Positions 1-5,362 of a stretch of DNA of 6,894 nucleotides are shown here, piece after piece (position 1 is the stretch's first letter; each line of letters begins with the position of its first letter). The notes below the pieces were generated by a model. It was not told the DNA's origin and ran no database searches. It was given only the letters and a program-made list of their open reading frames with translations. The stretch covers positions 1 through 6,894 of the forward strand of contig DNHN01000102.1 in NCBI GenBank assembly GCA_003485825.1, in the 5' to 3' direction. The stretch is from Bacteroidota bacterium (GTDB lineage: Bacteria; Bacteroidota; Bacteroidia; NS11-12g; UBA9320). The position numbers and the translations under genes are program-made.

Positions 1-698
1 AACAAGGCTTGTACGTTTCCTTCATTCAAATACTGTTTTTCAAATTGGCAACCCATTTGAAAAAACGTAGGAAATCTATCATAGCCTCCTTCGCTTTTTG
101 GTTTTCGTATTACATCTGCTCCTTCTCCTGTTAAAAATGTGTAGCCCATTCTTGGCCCACTTAAGTTTAGCTGATATTCATCCGGATTATTCATGGCACT
201 TTCAAAGCCTTGCTTATCCGATAAGGATTTTTCCAATTCAACATCTGCTGGCCTTCCAAGCATCTTCCCCACGGTCATTTTAACCATTAAACTAGCTTGT
301 TGTGGGATAAAGCTAAATTCATTTGCTATTTCTATTTGTTCATTGGTTTTCATATCAGTCAATCTTAGCGGAACATAGATACGGTCTCCAATTTTGTTTG
401 CGCTTCCTGTAAGTACGTAATCTGCACCCAGTATTTTGCCGGCACTTTTTACGCAACTAAGGCTAAAGCAGGTAGTGGCTTCAATTCCATTGTTTTGAAG
501 CTTTTCAGCAACTTCGTATTTGTCTATGGTAAAGTACTTTGCGTCTTTGCTTAGCTCCACGCGTAAAACTTCAACTAGTTCTTGCCTGTTCAGCGATGGG
601 GAGTTTACATCAAAACTCACTACAGCTAGCTTCGGAAGCTGTCCAACGGTCCATAAGGTGCACGTGATTAGTACAAATGTCAAAGTTGATTTTTTCAT
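1..698 (-). CDS. CsgG/FlgO-like exported protein, second copy (3' end outside window)
   Basis: Reading the minus strand from the ATG at 698 gives 232 codons with no stop before the window edge, so this is the N-terminal part of a gene. It begins MKKSTLTF and has a signal peptide that probably ends before Gln20. It aligns without a gap to the protein at 1930-3021: position 1 here matches 2324 there and both start codons align. I count about 60 differences in 232 residues (about 74% identity). Most differences are in the signal peptide and in conservative I/L/V swaps. Shared landmarks are Cys77 and Cys82 (CFSLSC), LGADY followed by LTGSANK, and NNPDEYQLNLSGPRMGYTF. Residues 22-150 look like a CsgG/FlgO-type periplasmic alpha/beta domain, and the part after 175 begins a probable beta-barrel. 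It has an extra Cys217 where the other copy has Tyr. Function is unknown; a role at the outer membrane is inferred. It follows the 829-1722 gene by 130 bp on the same strand. Confidence 0.9.
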   Translation of the reverse strand, partial: MKKSTLTFVLITCTLWTVGQLPKLAVVSFDVNSPSLNRQELVEVLRVELSKDAKYFTIDKYEVAEKLQNNGIEATTCFSLSCVKSAGKILGADYVLTGSANKIGDRIYVPLRLTDMKTNEQIEIANEFSFIPQQASLMVKMTVGKMLGRPADVELEKSLSDKQGFESAMNNPDEYQLNLSGPRMGYTFLTGEGADVIRKPKSEGGYDRFPTFFQMGCQFEKQYLNEGNVQAL

Positions 699-828
699 TT
701 CTCTTTTATTGGGTTCCTCTTTGAAGAACAGATTAAACTATTTAATAAAACACAAACGCCTAATAGAGAATAATCTCATCTAAACTAGACCTGCTGAGAC
801 CGATTTCCCGCATTACTCATAACACCAG
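699..828. other. Short intergenic region between two minus-strand genes
   Basis: This 130-bp gap carries the upstream region of the partial gene at 1-698. On the minus strand a purine-rich AAAGAGGAA lies about 15-20 bases before the ATG, too far for a normal ribosome binding site. I found no good TAnnTTTG element and no convincing terminator hairpin after the 829-1722 gene. The two genes could therefore be co-transcribed, but this is not shown. Confidence 0.4.
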
Positions 829-1722
829 TTACAGGCCAAAAATCAGCAAAATCCATGCTGCAGAACCAATCACGTATCCAGCTACCACTTTTATTGCTTT
901 CGTTTTATGAGCTTGCTTCTCGTATGCTTTTTTATACTCTGGATCTTTTTTTAGTTCAGTATCACTGTAGTTTAGATTTCGTTCTCTAGGCCTTGATGAT
1001 GCACACGCCACTGCAGGAATTAGTCCGGCTATAGGACTGAACACAATAGATGTAGCTGCTGTCCACACTGCTCCAGATCTCCTTCCAGTGTAGTTCATTT
1101 TCGAATCTTGAATACCTTCTTTTCTTAATTCAGCTTTGGATAGCTTAACTGTTTCTGCGGGTTTAGGTTCGCTATTAGATTGAACATTCTTCCCTTCTGT
1201 TTCCTTAACCTCACTGCTAGGTGTTAGTTGCTTGTAAATTAAGTCTTTTGTTCCATCAGCATAACTAATAATTAGCACATTAGACCTTGGTATAGTTAAG
1301 GTGAGACCACTTATATCGTCACTCCTTTTATATACTATTTCAATCTTGTTTACTTCCAAAACTTTTGCTTGAATATCCTCGCCTGATATTAATGTTATAT
1401 TGGCTAAACCTTTACTTTCTTCTTCTATTTCCACAGTATCTTCTAAGGCTTTAGTTTCCATTGTTTCCTCGGCTAACTGCACTTGCTTAAACAATACATC
1501 CTTGGTCCCATTTTCATAGCTTATAATTAGTACATCAGATTTTGATATCGTTAATATTGGGCCATCTTGGCTATCATATTCCCTATACGTTATGTCTGTT
1601 TTATCTACTTCTATAATTTTAGCTTCAATGTCTTCACCTATTGTTGGGGTTATTACATCTTGAGAATAGCTGTTTATGCTGAAGCCCAAAATCGCAATGA
1701 ATGAGTATATATATTTTGTCAT
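829..1722 (-). CDS. Exported protein with two tandem ~59-residue repeats and two C-terminal membrane segments
   Basis: This is a 297-residue protein. Residues 1-20 form a signal peptide (YSFIAILGFSINSYS) that probably ends before Gln21. Residues 22-80 and 107-165 are two copies of one beta-rich unit, aligned without gaps at about 53% identity (31 of 59 by hand count). Each has GEDI.AK near its start and SYxxGTKD near its end, preceded by a run of hydrophobic residues (VLIIS). An acidic linker (81-106) separates them. A charged linker (about 166-215) leads to two hydrophobic segments, about 217-240 and 276-296. Between these lies a charged loop with DPEYKKAYEKQAHKTKA. Bacteroidota genomes contain many uncharacterised proteins with this repeat and with a similar NPDY..GY...A tail; I know of no established function. 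It sits between two copies of a CsgG-like gene on the same strand, suggesting a joint envelope role, which is inference. The ATG at 1722 is the only start that gives a full signal peptide. Confidence 0.85.
   Translation of the reverse strand: MTKYIYSFIAILGFSINSYSQDVITPTIGEDIEAKIIEVDKTDITYREYDSQDGPILTISKSDVLIISYENGTKDVLFKQVQLAEETMETKALEDTVEIEEESKGLANITLISGEDIQAKVLEVNKIEIVYKRSDDISGLTLTIPRSNVLIISYADGTKDLIYKQLTPSSEVKETEGKNVQSNSEPKPAETVKLSKAELRKEGIQDSKMNYTGRRSGAVWTAATSIVFSPIAGLIPAVACASSRPRERNLNYSDTELKKDPEYKKAYEKQAHKTKAIKVVAGYVIGSAAWILLIFGL
1228..1659 (-). repeat. Two in-gene tandem protein repeats
   Basis: The two repeat units of the 297-residue protein are encoded at 1483-1659 (unit 1) and 1228-1404 (unit 2). 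They are equal in length, separated by 78 bases coding for an acidic linker, and have diverged to about 53% amino-acid identity. This points to an old internal duplication rather than a recent one. Confidence 0.75.
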
Positions 1723-1836
1723 TTCTATTTCTTGTTTTATTTAACGTGGTGATTTTTGGTTACACTTTCGATTTTATACTTGATTATTCCCTTAAAGTTG
1801 AAGTTCATTTATCAAGATATTACCTAGTGGTGTTTT

Positions 1837-1893
1837 AAGAAAAACTAGGCTTATTTTAATGGGGATTGAATTGTTACAATTCAATAAGCCTAG
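1837..1893 (-). terminator. Rho-independent terminator after the CsgG-like gene
   Basis: A perfect 11-bp inverted repeat is present: CTAGGCTTATT at 1845-1855 and its complement at 1883-1893. On the minus-strand transcript it is followed by UUUUUCUU (1844-1837), the right order for a terminator of the gene ending at 1930. The loop contains a second perfect hairpin (ATTGAATTG at 1865-1873 with CAATTCAAT at 1877-1885). It shares three bases with the outer stem, so the RNA could fold as a stacked, bulged structure. The hairpin starts about 37 bases after the stop codon. A run of twelve A (1901-1912; U in this transcript) precedes it. Confidence 0.7.
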
Positions 1894-1929
1894 AATATTC
1901 AAAAAAAAAAAATGGAGACGGGGTGGGGC

Positions 1930-3021
1930 TTAATTCCTAGTATTAAATCCTATAGACAAACCAAATCTTAGATCGTCTTTAGATGGAACAACATAGGCAT
2001 TTACAGGGATGTTTAATTTACCGGATTTAAACGAATAGCCTGCAGCTAATACGATGTAGCTCTTTAGTCTAAAGCTGCCTCTACTGTCTGCCTTATACTC
2101 TGTATCTAAGTCATTAGCATCAAGAGTAGGATCTTTTTCATTTAGCTCTTGGCGGGTATAATATTCATCCTCATAGACATACTTATTAAGTTCTCTGGAG
2201 ATATTAACACTCGGTCCTACAGCAAATTCTAGCCCATTTTTATTATTTCGTATTCCATTAAGAATGGTCATACTTGGGATAAATAATCCTTGGTCTAGTC
2301 CTGTAATCATTGGTATAAACTCAAACAAGGCTTGTACGTTTCCTTCATTCAGATATTGTTTTTCAAATTGATAACCCATTTGAAAAAACGCAGGGTTCCG
2401 ATCGTACCCTCCTTCACTTTTTTTAGCTCTTATGACATCGATGCCCTCTCCGGTAAAAAATGTATACCCCATACGTGGCCCACTTAAATTTAATTGATAC
2501 TCATCTGGATTATTCATAGCATTGTCAAAGCTTTCATTATCTGATAATGATTTTTCCAATTCAATATCCGCAGGCTTCCCTAGCATCTTACTTACCGTCA
2601 TCTTAACCATTACGCTAGCTTTTTTTGGTATGAAGCTAAACTCTTTGGACGTTTCTACTTGTTCATTGGTCTTCATATCTATCATTCGAAGAGAAATAAA
2701 GATACGGTCTCCAAGTTTGTTTGCACTACCCGTAAGCAAGTAGTCTGCTCCAAGTAATTTACCTGCACTTTTAAGACAGCTGAGGCTAAAACAAGTACTA
2801 GCATCAATTTCATTTTTTTTCAGGTTTTCATTTACTTCATATTTATCAATGGTAGAGTACTTTGATTCTTTGCTAATTTCTAAGCGAAGTATCTCAAGCA
2901 GTTCTTGGCCGTTGAGCGATTGGTCATTGACGTCAAAACTTATAATAGCAAGCTTAGGTAGCTGTGCGAAAGTTAAGAAAGCGGATAATACGAGTGCGAA
3001 TGTTAAAGTTATTTTTTTCAT
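1930..3021 (-). CDS. CsgG/FlgO-like exported protein with probable C-terminal outer-membrane beta-barrel
   Basis: This is a complete 363-residue protein. Residues 1-19 form a signal peptide (MKKITLTFALVLSAFLTFA) with Gln20 as the likely first mature residue. Residues 22-150 resemble the periplasmic domain of CsgG/FlgO/DUF2380-type proteins: a first strand LPKLAIISFD, a helix with LLEILRLEI, a Cys77-Cys82 pair just before a KSAGKLLGADYLLTGS segment, then ISLRMIDMKTNEQV. The paired cysteines before LGADY recur in this type of domain and may form a disulfide. Residues 175-363 contain alternating, aromatic-rich stretches (GPRMGYTFF, FFQMGYQFE, GLEFAVGPSVNI, YIVLAAGYSF, LRFGLSIGFN). These fit transmembrane beta-strands, with acidic loops between them (281-312). 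No lipoprotein Cys follows the signal. Known relatives act in secretion or assembly at the outer membrane; the exact role here is unknown. It is the first of three minus-strand envelope genes and is partly duplicated at 1-698. Confidence 0.85.
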   Translation of the reverse strand: MKKITLTFALVLSAFLTFAQLPKLAIISFDVNDQSLNGQELLEILRLEISKESKYSTIDKYEVNENLKKNEIDASTCFSLSCLKSAGKLLGADYLLTGSANKLGDRIFISLRMIDMKTNEQVETSKEFSFIPKKASVMVKMTVSKMLGKPADIELEKSLSDNESFDNAMNNPDEYQLNLSGPRMGYTFFTGEGIDVIRAKKSEGGYDRNPAFFQMGYQFEKQYLNEGNVQALFEFIPMITGLDQGLFIPSMTILNGIRNNKNGLEFAVGPSVNISRELNKYVYEDEYYTRQELNEKDPTLDANDLDTEYKADSRGSFRLKSYIVLAAGYSFKSGKLNIPVNAYVVPSKDDLRFGLSIGFNTRN

Positions 3022-3042
3022 TTTTTATATTTTTTGATACTG

Positions 3043-3050
3043 CAAACTAA
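3043..3050 (-). promoter_or_regulatory. Possible -7 promoter element of the CsgG-like gene
   Basis: On the minus strand TTAGTTTG matches five of the six fixed bases of the Bacteroidota -7 element TAnnTTTG. It lies 21 bases before the ATG at 3021. A TTTA sits 17 bases further upstream, where the -33 TTTG/TTG element would be expected. The match is imperfect and the region is AT-rich, so a chance match is possible. Confidence 0.35.
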
Positions 3051-3418
3051 GGGGGTAAAGCATCCAGTAAATAATTTTAAAATGAATGCATATTTTTAAT
3101 AAATTAAATAATATGTATTTCATACTGTTAAGAATACTGAAGTATTAAATATTACACAATAAACAATACAATAAAATTCAACTAACATATTAAAACATAA
3201 TTTTTAATTTATACTATATGTATAATTATCGAATAATACTAAAAATAAACAATGAAGCGTCTTAGGTGTAGGTGATTTTATGGCTGTAGGGTATGATTGT
3301 TTTAAACAATGTGCGGCCTTTCCTTCATAAGAATAAAGGGAACCAGTCCTTTTTCGCTCATTAAACTATCCCGTTATTTTCACAAGAAAGCTAGACGTTC
3401 AGAACATCCTCGTAAATG

Positions 3419-3565
3419 CTACTTGGTCTTATTTAGTAAACTCATGACAAAGAAAACTAAGCTACTGAGTAGGAATACCACATGTACAGTATTAGCAAAT
3501 GGCGGAGCACCTTCAGGCCATAACTGACATAATAAGACCATTTGATTTAGAAGGATCAAAGCGTT
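3419..3565 (-). pseudogene. Possible decayed C-terminus of a multi-TM membrane protein
   Basis: A 48-codon minus-strand frame lies between an in-frame TAA at 3568-3566 and a TAG at 3421-3419. It has an internal ATG at 3541. It reads LWPEGAPPFANT, then a hydrophobic helix VHVVFLLSSLVFFVMSLL, and ends NKTK. A Pro-rich turn, one helix and a short basic tail is how many transporters end, and the pattern recalls the last helix of SSF-type sodium/solute symporters (SGLT-like). Upstream codons do not continue in any single frame, so only a fragment is visible. It could also be a chance open frame or a very small membrane protein starting at 3541. Confidence 0.25.
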
Positions 3566-3574
3566 TTAAAAGGC

Positions 3575-3774
3575 ATGGAAATAGAGTTTAATCCTGAAAA
3601 TTCTTGGGAAACAACCTTAGCGTCTAACCCTGATTCTAAAGTCGACAACTATAAGCGAATAAAAACCTGGACTAGAAAAATAATTCCGAAGAAAATCTTG
3701 TAATATGGTTAGATAGAGTGCAGTGGTGGATCAAAGCACCCGGTCTGCAGACTAAAAAAAGAAAATTAACTTAA
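3575..3774 (+). pseudogene. Possible frameshifted gene fragment, product not recognised
   Basis: A frame from the ATG at 3575 reads MEIEFNPENSWETTLASN and ends at a TAA at 3701. From 3676 the -1 frame is open to a TAA at 3772 and reads SEENLVIWLDRVQWWIKAPG. The two overlap at a run of five A (3676-3680). One more A there would fuse them into a 66-residue protein passing smoothly through KTWTRKNNSEEN. Both halves have a protein-like composition (Trp-rich, charged, no low complexity). I do not recognise the product. No ribosome binding site or promoter is apparent. It may be the end of a lost gene, or coincidence in a non-coding stretch; the overlap with the opposite-strand fragment means at most one is likely to be genuine over 3551-3565. 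Confidence 0.25.
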
Positions 3775-3778
3775 AACT

Positions 3779-3790
3779 AGAGCTTGCTCT
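3779..3790 (-). terminator. Weak hairpin overlapping the stop of the pterin synthase gene
   Basis: AGAGC (3779-3783) and GCTCT (3786-3790) can pair, forming a very small stem directly at the minus-strand stop codon. It is followed on that strand by AGTTTTAAG and later by seven T (3760-3754). The stem is short and the loop tight, so it is a poor terminator candidate. Confidence 0.25.
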
Positions 3791-4200
3791 CACTCCCCAT
3801 AATACTCTACGTACTGATTCTCCGTTTCGTACAGTTTAATGCAATGTAGTACAGCTCCTGCGGGCATTTCACTTTCTATCTGCTCCCAGATTTTCATTAC
3901 AATGTTTTCAATGCTAGGCATTACATCCTTCAGGAAATCTACGTCAAGATTAAAGTTCTTGTGATCCAGTTTAGAAACGACTTTATCTTCTAAGATAATC
4001 TTTAACTTTTTAAGATCCATCACGAATCCTGTATCTGGATTTGGCATCCCCTTCACGGTAACGTACATATCAAAATTATGTCCATGCCAGTTTGAGTTGG
4101 CACACTTACCAAAAACAGCATCGTTCTGCTCCACTGTCCAGTTTGGGTTAAAGAGCTTATGAGCTCCATTGAAGTGCACTTTTCGCGTTACGTAAACCAT
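3790..4200 (-). CDS. queD: 6-pyruvoyl/6-carboxy-tetrahydropterin synthase family protein
   Basis: This cytoplasmic zinc enzyme of 136 residues acts on 7,8-dihydroneopterin triphosphate. In most bacteria the product is 6-carboxytetrahydropterin for queuosine/7-deazaguanine synthesis; the eukaryotic relative makes 6-pyruvoyl-tetrahydropterin. All key residues are visible. The zinc ligands are His14 (NGAHKL), His39 and His41 (WHGHNF). The nucleophile is Cys33 (FGKCAN), six residues before the HGH. The Asp79-His80 pair is in LDHKNFN, and the pterin-anchoring Glu125 is in LYETEN. This spacing agrees with rat PTPS. The sequence around FGKC and VTVKGMPNPDTGFVMDLKKLK is closer to classic PTPS than to short QueD, so the exact product is not certain. 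The ATG at 4200 is preferred over an in-frame TTG at 4212: it gives the family-typical MVYVTRK start, and the TTG falls in a promoter-like element. The gene is divergent from hldD. Confidence 0.9.
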   Translation of the reverse strand: MVYVTRKVHFNGAHKLFNPNWTVEQNDAVFGKCANSNWHGHNFDMYVTVKGMPNPDTGFVMDLKKLKIILEDKVVSKLDHKNFNLDVDFLKDVMPSIENIVMKIWEQIESEMPAGAVLHCIKLYETENQYVEYYGE

Positions 4201-4209
4201 ATTCCACTG

Positions 4210-4217
4210 CAAAAATA
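4210..4217 (-). promoter_or_regulatory. -7 promoter element in front of the pterin synthase gene
   Basis: TATTTTTG on the minus strand is a perfect match to TAnnTTTG. Only nine bases separate it from the ATG at 4200, so a transcript starting at the usual distance would have almost no leader. A TTTA lies 18 bases upstream as a weak -33 candidate. It helps rule out the TTG at 4212 as start. Confidence 0.4.
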
Positions 4218-4343
4218 AGATTAAGTCTACGTTTAAATCTAAGACTACCCCGACATATTTGAAAATTCTCTAAGCTGCTCTCAAATCACAACTATACTTA
4301 ACTTTTGTTATCCCCTTATCATAGAAGATAAATCTCTCCTTTC

Positions 4344-4392
4344 AAACTTAAAATTAGGCTTAAACTTAAACTTATAGAGACTTAAACTTAAA
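4344..4392 (+). repeat. Three AAACTTAAA boxes upstream of hldD
   Basis: AAACTTAAA occurs at 4344-4352, 4362-4370 and 4384-4392. The last two lie within identical 12-base copies of CTTAAACTTAAA (4359-4370 and 4381-4392), which start 22 bases apart, about two helical turns. The last copy runs into the -7 element of hldD. A regulator binding one DNA face could use such spacing, but simple AT-rich repetition is also possible. Confidence 0.45.
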
Positions 4393-4396
4393 TTTG
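4389..4396 (+). promoter_or_regulatory. -7 promoter element in front of hldD
   Basis: TAAATTTG perfectly matches TAnnTTTG and ends six bases before the ATG at 4403, implying little or no 5' leader. There is no clear TTTG at -33. The TTG inside this element (4394) is in frame with hldD but is unlikely to be the start. Confidence 0.4.
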
Positions 4397-4402
4397 TGCC
4401 TC

Positions 4403-5362
4403 ATGGCAATTCTCGTAACCGGTGCAGCAGGATTTATAGGCAGTTGTTTGGTCTCTTTTCTCAATGAAAAAGGGCTAACAGATCTCATCCTCGTAGATGA
4501 TTTTAGCAACGCACAAAAAGCTAGGAATCTAGATGGCAAAATATTTACAGCTAAGATCGATCGATCCATTTTTTTGCATGATATACACCGTTACGTTATA
4601 GAATTTGTCTTTCACATAGGAGCCCGAACGGACACTACAGAATTTGACACGAGTATCTTCGACGAGCTAAATATGGACTATTCCCAAAAGCTCTGGAATC
4701 ACTGCACGGAAAATGACATTCCCTTTCTCTACGCATCCTCTGCTGCTACTTATGGCGGAGGCGAGCACGGCTTTGATGACACTGCGGACATCACTCCTCT
4801 CCGACCTCTTAATCCCTATGGTCAGAGTAAACAAGATTTTGATGTATGGGCTCTGGCACAAGAAGATAAACCGCCTTTTTGGGTAGGTCTAAAATTCTTC
4901 AATGTCTTTGGGCCAAATGAATACCACAAAGGCAGAATGGCCAGCGTAGTCATGCATGCGTTTAACCAAATAAAAGAAAATGGTAGCCTGAAACTATTTC
5001 AAAGCCACCATCCAGACTATACCGATGGCGGACAAATACGCGATTTTATTTATGTGAAAGACCTTCTTTCACTCATGTGGTTTTGGTACCAGAAACGCAC
5101 TGCTAGCGGTATTTACAATGCAGGTACAGGAACAGCTCGCACCTTTAATGATCTAGCCAACGCCATATTCGCTGCTTTACATCACCCCCCTAAAATAAAC
5201 TACATCCCCACTCCTGAAGACATCCGTGATAAGTATCAGTACTTCACTGAAGCCAAAATGGGGAAAACCCGAAACGCGGGTTATACTAAATCGTTTTATA
5301 AGCTCGAGGATGCCGTAGCTGATTATGTCCAAAATTACTTGACTCCAGACGCTACCTATTGA
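4403..5362 (+). CDS. hldD: ADP-L-glycero-D-manno-heptose-6-epimerase
   Basis: This 319-residue cytoplasmic NAD(P)-dependent short-chain dehydrogenase/epimerase inverts C6 of ADP-D-glycero-beta-D-manno-heptose. The product is the activated L-heptose used for the LPS inner core. The Rossmann motif GAAGFIG is at residues 7-13, and Asp32-Asp33 follow the second strand. The substrate-pocket motif GARTDTTE is at 73-80 and SSAATYG at 112-118. Tyr139 and Lys143 form the YxxxK motif. Lys176 in NEYHKGRMAS corresponds to the second catalytic base described for the E. coli enzyme (Tyr140/Lys178). Further HldD signatures are HHPDYTDGGQIRDFIYVKD, YNAGTGTARTFNDLA and PEDIRDKYQYFTEA. Length is normal for the family. 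The ATG at 4403 gives the standard MAILVTG start; an in-frame TTG at 4394 would add three residues but lies in a promoter-like element. The stop overlaps the start of the next gene. No other heptose gene (hldE, gmhA, gmhB) is in the window. Confidence 0.95.
   Translation: MAILVTGAAGFIGSCLVSFLNEKGLTDLILVDDFSNAQKARNLDGKIFTAKIDRSIFLHDIHRYVIEFVFHIGARTDTTEFDTSIFDELNMDYSQKLWNHCTENDIPFLYASSAATYGGGEHGFDDTADITPLRPLNPYGQSKQDFDVWALAQEDKPPFWVGLKFFNVFGPNEYHKGRMASVVMHAFNQIKENGSLKLFQSHHPDYTDGGQIRDFIYVKDLLSLMWFWYQKRTASGIYNAGTGTARTFNDLANAIFAALHHPPKINYIPTPEDIRDKYQYFTEAKMGKTRNAGYTKSFYKLEDAVADYVQNYLTPDATY
5359..5362 (+). other. TTGA stop/start overlap coupling hldD to the next gene
   Basis: The hldD stop TGA (5360-5362) overlaps a TTG start (5359-5361). 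This is the TTG version of the common ATGA overlap and suggests the two genes share a transcript and are translated by termination-reinitiation. The frame has no ATG until 6085, inside the membrane domain, and no ATG between its previous stop (5320) and 5359. Confidence 0.6.

Larger units (their letters stand above)
3022..3789. other. 768-bp region without an intact gene: AT-rich spacer plus probable gene debris
   Basis: From 3022 to about 3250 the sequence is extremely AT-rich and has stops in every frame; it includes the upstream region of the gene at 1930-3021. From about 3250 to 3775 the base composition rises to coding-like levels, but no frame stays open long. A 72-codon plus-strand frame (3309-3527) has no recognisable protein character. 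Two short stretches do look protein-like and are listed separately: a membrane-segment fragment on the minus strand (3419-3565) and a frameshifted frame on the plus strand (3575-3774). I saw no tRNA, transposase or terminal inverted repeats. Confidence 0.6.
4201..4402. other. Divergent intergenic region between pterin synthase gene and hldD
   Basis: About 200 bases separate the two start codons. The region holds a perfect TAnnTTTG element next to each gene and, on the hldD side, three AAACTTAAA boxes (4344-4392). No terminator or small gene was seen. Regulatory sites for both genes are expected here. Confidence 0.6.

Noticed and set aside
98..783. Plus-strand open frames of 61, 61 and 87 codons
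   Set aside because: They lie mostly opposite the minus-strand CsgG-like copy at 1-698, lack protein character, and similar mirror frames recur opposite the paralogue at 2522-3037.
1901..1912. Run of twelve A as a phase-variable tract
   Set aside because: It lies just after the stop codon of the 1930-3021 gene and outside any reading frame, so length changes would not switch a protein.
1..3021. Transposon-mediated origin of the duplicated CsgG-like genes
   Set aside because: No transposase, terminal inverted repeats or target-site duplications are visible, and about 26% protein divergence indicates an old event.
2522..3037. Plus-strand open frames of 73 and 62 codons
   Set aside because: They are antisense shadows of the 1930-3021 gene, with Ser/Leu-rich translation typical of reverse-complemented coding sequence.
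3309..3527. 72-codon plus-strand frame starting MCGLSF
   Set aside because: It shows no domain, no upstream signals and no family resemblance. The opposite strand reads as a more plausible membrane segment over part of it.
3743..3752. Perfect 10-base palindrome GTCTGCAGAC
   Set aside because: It is a single short palindrome in the gene-poor region, with no T-tract after it and no partner copy nearby.
4201..4212. TTG at 4212 as start of the pterin synthase gene
   Set aside because: It would add MQWN in front of the family-typical MVYVTRK start and lies within a perfect -7 promoter element.
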